This document shows positions 35,206 to 44,711 of a stretch of 64,000 nt of DNA, piece after piece. The stretch covers positions 62,001 to 126,000 of the forward strand of contig NZ_JAHSTT010000010.1 in assembly GCF_019145205.1 (NCBI RefSeq), read 5' to 3'. A program made the translations under genes and the position numbers. Origin of the DNA: Pseudomonas khavaziana (GTDB lineage Bacteria > Pseudomonadota > Gammaproteobacteria > Pseudomonadales > Pseudomonadaceae). The notes beneath the pieces are model-generated. The model was not told the origin of the DNA. It worked only from the letters and a program-made list of their open reading frames with translations, and searched no databases. Numbering within the stretch: position 1 is the first letter of the stretch; every line of letters starts with the position of its first letter.

Positions 35206-36607
35206 ATGGTGCCTATTGTGCAGATAACCAACAGCGTGCAACGTTCCTATAACCCTCCCGTAGAAACTCAACAAAACAGCTCTTCCGATCCCACATTGCG
35301 TACATTCGACCCGCATTTGAGGCCAATACCGGGTCTTGATAAGCCGGTTTTTACCGTGGACCAGATCGCTCAGCACCTCACTCGGAACGACCGGAAATGG
35401 AATGACAGCAATGGTGATGGCGTCACGCAAGTCTCCTATACATTCGATACCCAGGGACAAGGGGAGACCGCGTTCAATGCCACCCAGAAAAGCCAGGCCA
35501 GACTGTCCATGCAGTCCTGGGCCGATGTGGCGAACGTGTCTTTCGAAGAGCATACTGACCGTGGGGAAGGGCACCTGGCTTTTTCCAACAGTGAGGAGCC
35601 CCGGGTTGCATTCGCCCAATTGCCAGGTGGAGACGGTAAAGTCCTCATCAATCCACGTTTTGGCACGAATGCTGCGCCTGCACTTAACAATCACGGCCGA
35701 TATACGCTTACCCATGAAACAGGGCATGGGCTGGGCCTTTTGCATCCTGCGGACTATGACAATAGCGGCGATTCCACCTACCCCAGTTACTATCGCGACG
35801 CCGTCTATGCCCAGGACACGCGTGGCCATACTGTCATGAGCTACTTCGATGCCAACTTAAGTGGTCAGAATCTTAAGGGAAGGTACTCTGCTGCACCATT
35901 GGTGGGTGATATTGCTGCTGCCCAGCGGGTATATGGTGCCAACTATAGAACACGTAATTCAGACACCACCTACGGTTTTAACTCCAATTCGGGTCGAGAC
36001 TATTATCAACTCGATCATCCCAGGAATACGGCATTATTCTGCGTGTGGGACGGTGGAGGTAACGACACGTTGGATTTTTCCAAATATCGCCAAAACCAGA
36101 CCGTCAACCTCAACGCTGAATCCTATTCCGATGTTGGAGGGTTACGGGGGAATGTTTCTATTGCCAAAGGCGTTACGGTTGAAAACGCAATCGGCGGTTC
36201 TGGTCATGATGTGATCATCGGGAACGATGCGGACAATGTGCTCAAGGGGTCAGCGGGCGCCGATTGGCTGAGGGGGGCAGGGGGGGGCGGATACCTTTGC
36301 TTATGACGACGCCAGCGATTCCACGTTGGAAAATCCTGACCTGATCATGGACTTTGAGAGTGGCACCGACAAAATCGACATTTCGGTCTTGTTGAAAAAC
36401 GCCGGTATTGGCACGTTGACGTTTGTAAGGCGGCTATCGGGTGAACCCGGTCAAGCTGTGCTGGGTTACAACCGCCACACCAATCAGTCGAGGTTGGCTA
36501 TTGATCTGACGGGCAACGGCCGTTTTGACTTTTTTCTCAAAAGCCACGGTCCGATAAATACACCCGACATCATTAGTAATGTTCCGGTTAAGTGGGTCTA
36601 TTCCTAA
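35206..36607 (+). pseudogene. Serralysin-type metalloprotease (M10B), frameshifted at a G tract
   Basis: A secreted zinc protease related to AprA/serralysin. The first frame (35206-36306) has HETGHGLGLLHP at residues 170-181, the Met-turn VMSYFD at 211, and RTX-type GGSGHDVIIGNDADNVLKG near 330. It runs out after an eight-G run at 36280-36287. With one G fewer, translation would continue GADTFAYDDASDSTLE into the second frame (to 36607) and give a 466-residue protein, close to AprA's usual 479. The C-terminal part is the type I secretion signal region. The ribosome site is poor and base composition is AT-rich. No type I exporter genes are adjacent. Pseudogene, phase-variable gene and sequencing error are all possible. 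Confidence 0.85.
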
Positions 36608-36746
36608 AAAAGAAGCAGCATGCCAGTGGGTAGGGAGTAGCCGCTTCAACACGCCGGCAGCTGCCTGTGTGGTTTCGGCGTTTCTCGATGTCGGATGAGT
36701 GATCAACATTGACCCGTTCTCCCGCACTGCGTAGCCTTGCTCGCTC

Positions 36747-36914
36747 GAGGTTCTTCGGCCCAGGCCGAAGCTAAGAAGGGAACGCGGTTCAAGCCGCGGC
36801 TGCCCCCGCAACTGTGAAGGGTCCAGTTGACTGCCATGCCACTGCCGAGACGGCGGGAAGGCGCATTCAGCGTTGGTCGCAAGACCTGTACGCCCCAAGC
36901 CAGGAGACCTGCCT
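36747..36914 (+). promoter_or_regulatory. Cobalamin riboswitch upstream of cobW
   Basis: Conserved segments in order on the plus strand are AAGAAGGGAACGCGGTTCAA, GCGGCTGCCCCCGCAACTGTGA (read as GCTGCCCCCGCAACTGTGA), TGCCACTGCC, CGGCGGGAAGGCG and AAGCCAGGAGACCTGCC. This is a standard B12 element about 110 bases before cobW and should repress the cobW-cobN-chlI/D operon when cobalamin is abundant. It is the mirror partner of the one controlling cbtB. Confidence 0.95.
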
Positions 36915-37023
36915 CGTCACTGATTTTCCAATTCAACCGGGCGGGGTGATCCGGTGACGAAATCCGCTGCTGCGCGCCGCCGCAGGGCCTGTCGTCCCGT
37001 ATGCCCGCCCCAAAGGGCATCCG

Positions 37024-38085
37024 ATGAAAACACTGGCCAAACTCCCCGTCACCATCGTTACCGGCTTCCTTGGCTCGGGCAAGACCACCTTGTTGCGTCA
37101 TATGCTCGACAACGCCCAGGGCCGTCGTATTGCGGTGATCGTCAACGAATTCGGCGAGCTGGGCATTGACGGTGAAATCCTCAAGCAGTGCTCCATCGGT
37201 TGTACCGAAGAAGAAGCCAACGGCCGCGTCTACGAGCTGGCCAACGGTTGCCTGTGCTGCACCGTGCAGGAAGAGTTCTTCCCGGTGATGCGCGAACTGG
37301 TGGCCCGTCGCGGCGACCTTGACCATATCCTCATCGAAACCTCGGGCCTGGCCCTGCCAAAGCCGCTGGTGCAAGCCTTCCAGTGGCCGGAGATCCGCAG
37401 CGCCTGCACTGTCGACGCGGTGATCACCGTGGTCGACAGCCCGGCCGTGGCCGCCGGCACCTTCGCCGCGTTTCCGGATCAAGTCGACGCCCAACGCAAA
37501 CTCGACCCGAACCTGGACCACGAGTCGCCGTTGCATGAACTGTTCGCCGACCAACTGGCCAGTGCCGACCTGGTGATCCTCAACAAAGCCGACCTGATCA
37601 GCCCCGAAGACCTAGCCCGCGTGCGCCTGGAAGTTGCTGAAGAGCTGCCGCCGGCGGTGAAGGTCATCGAAGCCAGCAGCGGTCGCCTGCCATTGGACGT
37701 GCTGATTGGCGTGGGCGCAGGCTCCGAGGAGCATATCGACGCTCGCCACAGCCATCATGATCATCACCACGACGGTGAGGACGACCATGATCACGATGCC
37801 TTCGACTCCATTTCCATCGACCTGCCTCAAGCCGACGAAGCGCTGTTGCTCGACGCGCTGGCCCAATTGGTGGTGCAGCACGGCATCCTGCGTGTCAAAG
37901 GCTTTGCCGCGATCCCGAACAAGCCGATGCGCCTGCTGATCCAGGGCGTGGGCACGCGCTTCGACAAGCACTTCGACCGTGCCTGGGGGGCCGATGAAGC
38001 TCGTACCACGCGCCTGGTGCTGATCGGCCAGGAACTGGATGCCGCCGGCCTTGAAGCGCAATTGCGCGCTGCCCTCAGCGTTTAA
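37024..38085 (+). CDS. cobW: Cobalamin biosynthesis GTPase CobW
   Basis: A 353-residue G3E-family P-loop GTPase thought to deliver cobalt to the CobN chelatase. Motifs include Walker A GFLGSGKTTLL near residue 16, the metal-binding CLCC (in ELANGCLCCTVQEE) near 75, the base-specificity motif LNKADL near 185, and a His-rich stretch RHSHHDHHHDGEDDHDHD around 240 for metal binding. It is the first gene after the riboswitch and is followed 2 bases later by cobN. Confidence 0.96.
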   Translation: MKTLAKLPVTIVTGFLGSGKTTLLRHMLDNAQGRRIAVIVNEFGELGIDGEILKQCSIGCTEEEANGRVYELANGCLCCTVQEEFFPVMRELVARRGDLDHILIETSGLALPKPLVQAFQWPEIRSACTVDAVITVVDSPAVAAGTFAAFPDQVDAQRKLDPNLDHESPLHELFADQLASADLVILNKADLISPEDLARVRLEVAEELPPAVKVIEASSGRLPLDVLIGVGAGSEEHIDARHSHHDHHHDGEDDHDHDAFDSISIDLPQADEALLLDALAQLVVQHGILRVKGFAAIPNKPMRLLIQGVGTRFDKHFDRAWGADEARTTRLVLIGQELDAAGLEAQLRAALSV

Positions 38086-38087
38086 CC

Positions 38088-41000
38088 ATGCACCTGCTCA
38101 GGACCCAACCCGGTGGTTTCGTCGCGGACGACAATATTGCCGACCTTGGCCAAACCCCTGCTGAACTGGTGATCCTGTGCAGCGGCGACTCCAGCCTGGC
38201 GCTGCTCGCCGAAGCGGCCCAGCAGTTGCCCGAGGATTACCCCAGCCTGCGCCTGGCCAACCCGATGCAGGTGCAAAACCATGCCTCCGTCGACCTCTAC
38301 GTCGATGAGGTGTTGCGCCATGCCAAGGTGATTCTGATTTCCTTGCATGGCGGCATTGGTTACTGGCGCTACGGCATAGAGCGCCTGGTGGAACTGGCCG
38401 AGCGCGGCGTCACGCTGATTCTGGTGCCGGGGGATGACCGCCCCGACCCGGAGCTCAGCGGCCTGAGTACCGTTGATGCCGAACAGCGCGAGCGCCTGTG
38501 GCATTTCCTGCGCCAGGGTGGCCTGGGTAACGCGCTGGATTTTTATCATTGCCTGGCCAGCGCCCATCTGGGCCGCGACTATAGCTGGGCCGAGCCGCAA
38601 ACCTTGCCGCGTACGGCGATCTATCACCCTGGTAAAGCCAATGCCCGGCTCAATGACTGGCAGGTGGATTGGCGCGCTGACCTCCCCGTGGCCGCCGTGC
38701 TGTTCTATCGCTCCCACTTGCAGGCGGCCAATACCGGTTTTATCGATGTGTTCTGCCAGCGCTTGCAGGCCGCGGGCCTCAACCCGTTGCCCATCGCGGT
38801 GGCCAGCTTGAAAGAGCCCGGGTGCCTTACGGTGGTCGAGGATCTGCTGGACGACGTGCAAGCCGCCGTGATCCTCAACACCACCGGCTTTGCCCAGTCC
38901 AGCCCCGAAGCCCCGCACCTGCGCCCATTTCGTCGCAATATCCCGGTGATCCAGGCGATCTGCGCCCAGGACAACCAACCCGGCTGGCAAGCCAGCGAAC
39001 AGGGGCTCGGCCCCCGCGACCTGGCGATGCATATTGCCTTGCCGGAGCTGGATGGGCGCATCATCAGCCGGCCGATCAGCTTCAAGGACCTGGCCTGGCG
39101 CAGCGAGCGCAGCCAGTCGGACGTGGTGTGCTATCGCGCAGCCCCTGAGCGCATGGACTTTGTCGCTGAATTGGCGCGGCGCTGGGTCGACTTGGCCCGG
39201 GTGCCCAATGCCGATAAGCGTATTGCCCTGATCCTTGCCAACTACCCGACCCGAGATGGGCGTATTGGTAATGGCGTGGGCCTGGACACCCCGGCGGCGG
39301 CGCTGAATATCCTGCGTGCCTTGCAATCTGAAGGCTACCCGGTGGCAGAGGTGCTTCCCGATAGCGGCACCGCATTGATCCATGCGCTGCTCGGTGGTGT
39401 CACCAACGACCTCGACAGCCTCGACCTGCGCCCGTGCCACCAAAGCCTTGGCCTGGAGGATTATCAGGCGATGTTCGATCGCTTGCCGGCGTCCAATCGT
39501 CAGGCTGTGCTGGAACGTTGGGGCACGGCGCAAAACGATCCCATGTTTCGCGACGGCCGCATGATGATCGCCGGCTTGCGCCTGGGCCTGACCTTCGTCG
39601 GCATCCAGCCGGCCCGGGGTTACCAGGTGGACGCCAGTGCCGTGTACCACGACCCGGACCTGGTGCCGCCCCATGGCTATCTGGCGTTCTATTTCTGGTT
39701 GCGCCACACCTACGGCGCCCATGGCGTGATCCATGTGGGCAAGCACGGCAACCTGGAATGGCTGCCGGGCAAAGGCGTAGGCCTGTCGGAAAACTGCTGG
39801 CCGGATGCGTTGCTCGGGCCGCTGCCGAATATCTATCCGTTTATTGTCAACGACCCAGGTGAGGGCGCCCAGGCCAAGCGGCGTACCCAGGCGGTGATCA
39901 TCGACCACCTGATGCCACCGCTGACCCGCGCCGAAACCTATGGCCCGTTGCGTAACCTGGAGCTGTTGGCCGACGAGTACTACGAGGCGCAATTACTCGA
40001 CCCGCGCCGCGCCCTTGAATTGCAAAAAGACATTCTCAAGCTGGTGCGCGAAACCCGCATCGACCAGGAGCTGGCGCTGGACAGCGAGACTGACGCCGAC
40101 ATCTGGCTGCCGCGCCTGGACACCTACCTGTGTGACTTGAAGGAATCGCAGATCCGCGACGGTCTGCATGTTTTTGGCGAATCACCCGAGGGCCGCTTGC
40201 GCATCGACACCTTGCTGGCCTTGCTGCGCATTCCCCGTGGCGATGGCCGTGGCCCGCAATCGAGCCTGCTGCGGGTACTGGCCAAGGCATTCGATCTGGG
40301 CTTTGATCCGCTCGATTGCGCCTTGTCCGAGCCCTGGACGGGGCGACGTCCGCCAGTGTTGCAGAAGATCGACGGGCAGTTATGGCGCACCGCCGGCGAT
40401 ACCCGCGAACGCCTGGAGCTGTACGCAGCGCGCCTGATCGAGCAGGCGCTGGAAGGTCCTCTCGAGCAGTTGGAAGAGCCCGGCTGGCAGGACGTGAAGT
40501 CGGTGATAGAAAGCCTGCGTATCGTGGTCGCGCCACGCCTGGACGCCTGTGGCCCAGCGGAAATGCGCGGCTTGCTGGATGCCCTGGGCGGGCGGTTTGT
40601 ACCGGCAGGGCCCAGCGGTGCGCCCAGTCGCGGACGCCTGGATGTATTGCCGACGGGGCGTAACTTCTTCACCGTGGATGTACGCAACCTGCCGACCACC
40701 ACGGCCTGGCGCATCGGTTTTCAGTCGGCCAACCTGATGCTTGAGCGACATCTGCAAGATCACGGCGACCACCTGCGCCAGCTTGGCTTGTCGGTGTGGG
40801 GCACCGCCACCATGCGTACGGGGGGCGACGATATCGCCCAGGCCATGGCGCTGATGGGCGTGCGCCCGGTATGGGCTACCGGCAGCCAGCGGGTGGACGA
40901 TTTTGAAATACTGCCGATCAGCCTGCTGGACCGCCCGCGTGTCGACGTGACCCTGCGTGTGTCGGGGTTCTTCCGCGATGCCTTCGCCAACCTGATCCGC

Positions 41001-41852
41001 CTGTTCGATGCCGCGGTGCAGGCAGTAGCGGCCCTCGATGAACCGGATGACATGAACCCCCTGGCCGCCAAGGTGCGCAGCGAGCGCCAGGCGCTGCTGG
41101 AGTCGGGCCTGGATGCAGAGGCCGCGGCGAAGCAGGCCGGCTGGCGCATCTTCGGCGCCAAGCCCGGTGCCTATGGCGCAGGTGTGCAGGGCGCGATTGA
41201 CGGGCGCCTGTGGCAGAGCCGTGAAGACTTGGCCGAGATCTACCTGAACTGGGGTGGTTATGCCTACGGTGGGTCCGACGAGGGCACCGCCGCCCGCGAG
41301 CAATTTGCCCAGCGCTTGAGCCAGGTGCAGGCGGTATTGCAGAACCAGGACAATCGCGAGCATGACCTGCTCGACTCCAATGACTACTACCAATTCCAGG
41401 GCGGCATGCTTGCCGCCGTGGAAACCCTGAGCGGTGACAAGGCCGCCAGCTATCATGGTGACCATAGCCAGCCGGACCTGCCCAAAATCCGTACCTTGAA
41501 GGAAGAGCTGAACCGGGTTATCCGCGCCCGCGCCGCCAACCCCAAGTGGATCGAAGGCGTAAAGCGCCATGGCTATAAAGGCGCGTTCGAGATGGCCGCG
41601 ACCGTGGACAACCTGTTCGCTTTCGACGCCACCACCGCGCTGATCGACGATCATCAATACGCGCTGCTGGCCGATGCCTACCTGCTCGACCCTGACACCC
41701 GCGCCTTTGTGCAGCAACACAACCCCGACGCCCTGCGGGACATGACCGAGCGTATGCTCGAAGCCCAGCAGCGGGGCATGTGGCAGGAGCCGGGGGCGTA
41801 TCGCGAGGCGCTGGAAAACCTGTTGCTGGATATAGAAGAAGACAGCCGATGA
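38088..41852 (+). CDS. cobN: Aerobic cobaltochelatase large subunit CobN
   Basis: Large catalytic subunit that inserts cobalt into hydrogenobyrinic acid a,c-diamide using ATP from the AAA+ subunits. The 1254-residue protein shows CobN/magnesium-chelatase signatures: SLHGGIGYWRYGIERL near residue 85, HGVIHVGKHGNLEWLPGKG near 550, and NWGGYAYGG near 1055. It ends in an ATGA overlap with the downstream AAA+ gene, so the chelatase subunits are translationally coupled. Confidence 0.96.
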   Translation: MHLLRTQPGGFVADDNIADLGQTPAELVILCSGDSSLALLAEAAQQLPEDYPSLRLANPMQVQNHASVDLYVDEVLRHAKVILISLHGGIGYWRYGIERLVELAERGVTLILVPGDDRPDPELSGLSTVDAEQRERLWHFLRQGGLGNALDFYHCLASAHLGRDYSWAEPQTLPRTAIYHPGKANARLNDWQVDWRADLPVAAVLFYRSHLQAANTGFIDVFCQRLQAAGLNPLPIAVASLKEPGCLTVVEDLLDDVQAAVILNTTGFAQSSPEAPHLRPFRRNIPVIQAICAQDNQPGWQASEQGLGPRDLAMHIALPELDGRIISRPISFKDLAWRSERSQSDVVCYRAAPERMDFVAELARRWVDLARVPNADKRIALILANYPTRDGRIGNGVGLDTPAAALNILRALQSEGYPVAEVLPDSGTALIHALLGGVTNDLDSLDLRPCHQSLGLEDYQAMFDRLPASNRQAVLERWGTAQNDPMFRDGRMMIAGLRLGLTFVGIQPARGYQVDASAVYHDPDLVPPHGYLAFYFWLRHTYGAHGVIHVGKHGNLEWLPGKGVGLSENCWPDALLGPLPNIYPFIVNDPGEGAQAKRRTQAVIIDHLMPPLTRAETYGPLRNLELLADEYYEAQLLDPRRALELQKDILKLVRETRIDQELALDSETDADIWLPRLDTYLCDLKESQIRDGLHVFGESPEGRLRIDTLLALLRIPRGDGRGPQSSLLRVLAKAFDLGFDPLDCALSEPWTGRRPPVLQKIDGQLWRTAGDTRERLELYAARLIEQALEGPLEQLEEPGWQDVKSVIESLRIVVAPRLDACGPAEMRGLLDALGGRFVPAGPSGAPSRGRLDVLPTGRNFFTVDVRNLPTTTAWRIGFQSANLMLERHLQDHGDHLRQLGLSVWGTATMRTGGDDIAQAMALMGVRPVWATGSQRVDDFEILPISLLDRPRVDVTLRVSGFFRDAFANLIRLFDAAVQAVAALDEPDDMNPLAAKVRSERQALLESGLDAEAAAKQAGWRIFGAKPGAYGAGVQGAIDGRLWQSREDLAEIYLNWGGYAYGGSDEGTAAREQFAQRLSQVQAVLQNQDNREHDLLDSNDYYQFQGGMLAAVETLSGDKAASYHGDHSQPDLPKIRTLKEELNRVIRARAANPKWIEGVKRHGYKGAFEMAATVDNLFAFDATTALIDDHQYALLADAYLLDPDTRAFVQQHNPDALRDMTERMLEAQQRGMWQEPGAYREALENLLLDIEEDSR

Positions 41853-42847
41853 CTGAGACTCCCCATTTCCCGCTGTCCGCCGTGGTTGGCGCCGACGAGC
41901 TGAAACTGGCGCTGTGCCTGACTGCCATCGACCCGAGGATCGGCGGCGTGTTGATCGAAGGGCCGCGAGGCATGGCCAAGTCGACCCTGGCCCGTGGCCT
42001 GGCCGACCTGCTGGCCAGCGGGCAGTTTGTCACCTTGCCTTTGGGCGCGACCGAGGAGCGGCTGGTCGGCACCTTGGACCTGGATGCAGCACTGGGCGAA
42101 GGCCGTGCGCAGTTTTCCCCCGGCGTGTTGGCCAAGGCGGATGGCGGCGTGCTGTATGTGGATGAGGTCAACCTGTTGGCAGACCACTTGGTGGACCTGC
42201 TGCTCGACGTGGCTGCCAGCGGTACCAACCTGATCGAACGTGACGGTATTTCCCATCGCCATTCGGCACGTTTTGTACTGATCGGCACCATGAACCCGGA
42301 GGAGGGCGAGTTGCGCCCGCAGCTGCTCGACCGCTTCGGCTTCAATGTGGCGTTGAGCGGGCAGACCTTGCCAGCCGAGCGCGGGCAGATCATCCGTCGT
42401 CGTCTGGATTTCGACACCGATCCAACCGCGTTCTGCGCGCAGTGGGCTGAACCCCAGGCCGCCTTGCGCGAGCGCTGCACCCAGGCGCGGGCACGGCTCG
42501 ACAGCATCCCGTTGGATGACCAGGCATTGGCCCGGATCACCGAACGCTGCTTTGCTGAAGGCGTCGATGGCCTGCGCGCTGACCTGGTCTGGCTGCGTGG
42601 CGCCCGCGCCCATGCCGCGTGGCGTGGCGCGTCAGCCATCACCGAGGAAGATATCGACGCAGTGGCCGAGTTTGCCTTGCGCCATCGTCGTCAGTCGCAA
42701 ACGCCACCGGCCGCGCCGCCGAATGAAGGGCAGTCGCCGAAGCCGTCTGAGACCTCCCCTGGCCAGGGCCAATGGGGTGATATGCCCGCACCGGCCATGC
42801 CCACCGGCGCACGCCGCGATGTGCCGGCCTGGCCAAAAAAGCCCTAG
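41849..42847 (+). CDS. AAA+ chelatase small subunit (ChlI-like), also N-terminus of frameshift ChlD-type product
   Basis: A 332-residue AAA+ ATPase of the ChlI/BchI type that would power CobN. Walker A is GPRGMAKST at residues 38-46, Walker B is GGVLYVDEVNLL near 105, followed by GTMNPEEGELRPQLLDRFG. The end is a Pro/Gly-rich linker (PPNEGQSPKP...WPKKP), normally the linker to a VWA domain in ChlD. The stop TAG at 42845-42847 lies just after an A AAA AAG heptamer and inside a predicted stem, so a fraction of ribosomes may slip -1 and add the VWA domain. It overlaps cobN by 4 bases. Confidence 0.9.
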   Translation: MTETPHFPLSAVVGADELKLALCLTAIDPRIGGVLIEGPRGMAKSTLARGLADLLASGQFVTLPLGATEERLVGTLDLDAALGEGRAQFSPGVLAKADGGVLYVDEVNLLADHLVDLLLDVAASGTNLIERDGISHRHSARFVLIGTMNPEEGELRPQLLDRFGFNVALSGQTLPAERGQIIRRRLDFDTDPTAFCAQWAEPQAALRERCTQARARLDSIPLDDQALARITERCFAEGVDGLRADLVWLRGARAHAAWRGASAITEEDIDAVAEFALRHRRQSQTPPAAPPNEGQSPKPSETSPGQGQWGDMPAPAMPTGARRDVPAWPKKP

Positions 42848-42882
42848 GCATTCGCCCCCGACCTGACGCGGGGGCGGATGCC
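42835..42882 (+). promoter_or_regulatory. Programmed -1 ribosomal frameshift signal
   Basis: The slippery heptamer A AAA AAG occupies 42835-42841 in the zero frame, the same heptamer used by E. coli dnaX. After a 5-base spacer, 42847-42860 pairs with 42869-42882 in a 14-bp stem (one G-T pair) with an 8-base loop; the zero-frame stop overlaps the stem base. Frameshifting in chlD genes has been reported by Antonov and co-workers, so this is a member of a known class. Confidence 0.85.
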
Positions 42883-43503
42883 CGGCCCCAGGCGGGCAGA
42901 CTGGACAACGGCAGGCAAGGCAAGGCGCGCAGCGCACAGCAGGGCACGATCAATTGGCCGGGCACCTTGCTCGGCGGCCGGCCGCAATGCCGTGCAGATT
43001 TGCTGTTCCACTTGCGTAGCCGTTCGGCCGCTGAACTGTGGTTGGTAATTGTCGACGCCTCGGCCTCGACCCGGCGCCATCGCGCGTTGACCGATGCCAA
43101 GGGCTTGTTGGCCCAGCTGTTTGACGATGCTTACCGGCAACGGGCGCGCATGGCGTTGCTGACGGCGAGCGGCGCATCGCCGAAGTGGCAGGTGCAAGGC
43201 TTGAAGGCTGCCAAAGGCCTGGCGGGTTGGCTGGAACAACTCGGTGCCGGCGGCGGCACGCCATTGCTGGCGGCGCTGGCCGAGGCCGGGGAGTGGCTCG
43301 CGGCGCGGCGCAAGCGCTATCCGGTGGAGCAACAGAAGTTGCTGGTGGTGACCGATGGGCGGCTCAAGGCGATTGACGCGTTGCCACGATTGGACTGCCC
43401 GGGAGTGCTGGTCGATATTGAGCGTGGGCCGATCAGGTTGGGGCGGGCTGAAGCGCTGGCGATGGGGTTGCAGTTGGAGTATCGGCATATCGATGGTTTG
43501 TAG
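42838..43503 (+). CDS. VWA-domain extension (ChlD-like medium chelatase subunit) reached by -1 frameshift
   Basis: This frame holds a von Willebrand A domain with the MIDAS motif IVDASAST, then GGGTPLLAAL and LLVVTDGRLKA. It has no ATG or GTG before the domain; the only candidate start is a TTG at 42967 without a ribosome site. The frame is open in register with a -1 shift at 42835-42841 and the joined protein would read ...VPAWPKK-ALGIRPRP..., 551 residues in all, the size expected for a ChlD-like medium subunit. ChlD-type proteins bridge the ATPase ring and the large CobN subunit. A separate inefficient start remains possible. Confidence 0.8.
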   Translation, partial: KALGIRPRPDAGADARPQAGRLDNGRQGKARSAQQGTINWPGTLLGGRPQCRADLLFHLRSRSAAELWLVIVDASASTRRHRALTDAKGLLAQLFDDAYRQRARMALLTASGASPKWQVQGLKAAKGLAGWLEQLGAGGGTPLLAALAEAGEWLAARRKRYPVEQQKLLVVTDGRLKAIDALPRLDCPGVLVDIERGPIRLGRAEALAMGLQLEYRHIDGL

Positions 43504-43517
43504 CGCCTGCGCAATCG

Positions 43518-43590
43518 CCATCGGGAGCAAGCCCCCTCCCACAGGGGGAATGCGGTGTGCTCAAAATGTGGGAGGGGGCTTGCCCCCGAT
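43518..43590. repeat. REPIN between chlD-like gene and DUF1853 gene
   Basis: Two REPs in opposite orientation (CGGGAGCAAGCCCCCTCCCA and TGTGGGAGGGGGCTTGCCCC) separated by about 25 bases lie between two convergent stops. The doublet is likely a mobile REPIN and may also stop read-through from both sides. Confidence 0.85.
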
Positions 43591-43617
43591 GAGGCCTTCA
43601 AATACACCACAGCTTTA

Positions 43618-44565
43618 TCAGCCCGCCCCCGGCACATTCGGCCAAAGATCGGCCACCAGGAACAACCGTTCCGCTTCCTCCCACTCCTCACCGTTCTGCA
43701 CCATCCGCACCAGCAACTGCGCCGGGGCCATCGGGTCCAGGTCCGCCAGCCAGCCTTGCATCTGTTCTTCACTCCATACTTCACCCGCCGGGTAATGCGC
43801 CGGTGCCAGCCAGGCATGGCGGGGCAGGGGTTGCCAGCGGCCGGCCGGGGTGGTGCTGACAAAGTCCCGCCAGTCGCGTTGATGCAACCAGCGCCCACGC
43901 AAATGCTGGGGGTGAGCGCCAAGGGGAGATTGCGCCGCGCCGGGCCAGGGGTAGAGCAGATAACCGCCCAGCCACAAATGCGCATCGAACCGTTGGATAT
44001 CCAGCGCCGCCAAGGCCTCGCGGCTCTCGGCCCGTGCCGAGATCGGCAGTTGGTGCTGGGCCAGATGAGCGAGCTTGCGGTCCAGTCGGTCATGACAGCC
44101 CGGGCCGAGCCACTGCGCGGTATCCTGGCCTTCGCCGTCCTGGGGGCCCAGGTAGAGCTTGATCGCCAGCTCCAGGTGGTGCACGCCATCGCGGTCGCGC
44201 AGCAGCATGTCCAGCTCGCCCAGGGTATGCCCGGCGCGGCGGATCGGCAGGTTGGCGGCCAGCAACTCCACGCCCGGTGCATGCTGCACCGCGAACTGCC
44301 ACAAGCGTTCGTAGTAGAGGCCCAGGCGCCGCGTGCGTGACAGGCTCAGCCACAGCTGTAAGGCACTGCTGTCGCTGTCCAGTTGACGCAGCCAGGCTTC
44401 GAGCAAGTGGGGCGCCTGCACCCAGTCACTGCCGGCCAACGGATGGCGCTGCGGCCATGGCGTCTGCGCCAGCATCGGCGGGGCGAGTATCACCCACGCC
44501 AGGTCGCGCACCTCGGGGTGGCGCAATTGACGGGGCAGGGCGTGCAAGTCAGGGAACACTGTCAT
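43618..44565 (-). CDS. DUF1853 family protein
   Basis: A 315-residue cytosolic protein of the DUF1853 family. Characteristic parts are the start LPRQLRHPEVRDLAWVI, the segment LGLYYERLWQFAVQHAP near residue 85, and GELDMLLRDRDGVHHLELAIKLYLG near 120 (read as GELDMLLRDRDG then VHHLELAIKLYLG), which recalls the acidic and lysine residues of PD-(D/E)XK nucleases. No function is established. It is divergent from nadK with about 146 bases between. Confidence 0.88.
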   Translation of the reverse strand: MTVFPDLHALPRQLRHPEVRDLAWVILAPPMLAQTPWPQRHPLAGSDWVQAPHLLEAWLRQLDSDSSALQLWLSLSRTRRLGLYYERLWQFAVQHAPGVELLAANLPIRRAGHTLGELDMLLRDRDGVHHLELAIKLYLGPQDGEGQDTAQWLGPGCHDRLDRKLAHLAQHQLPISARAESREALAALDIQRFDAHLWLGGYLLYPWPGAAQSPLGAHPQHLRGRWLHQRDWRDFVSTTPAGRWQPLPRHAWLAPAHYPAGEVWSEEQMQGWLADLDPMAPAQLLVRMVQNGEEWEEAERLFLVADLWPNVPGAG

Positions 44566-44711
44566 GGTCCGAGCATAGCCTTTTCAGACGTGCGCAAGGT
44601 GCCTGAGAACCATTGTCATCAAGGCTCTGCGGCGACAAAGGATTTTGCCTGAGACGGCCTTTCGCCCATAATCGTTCTTTTTGGCCGCACCCCACACCCC
44701 GCAGGAGCCCC

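Noticed and set aside
38082..39992. A 636-codon leftward frame inside cobN
   Set aside because: Antisense shadow of cobN, with no ribosome site or recognisable domain.
42967..43503. The VWA protein as an independent gene starting at TTG 42967
   Set aside because: No ribosome site precedes this TTG and the frame is open well upstream in exact register with a strong -1 frameshift signal; the fusion explains the data better, though an independent start is not excluded.
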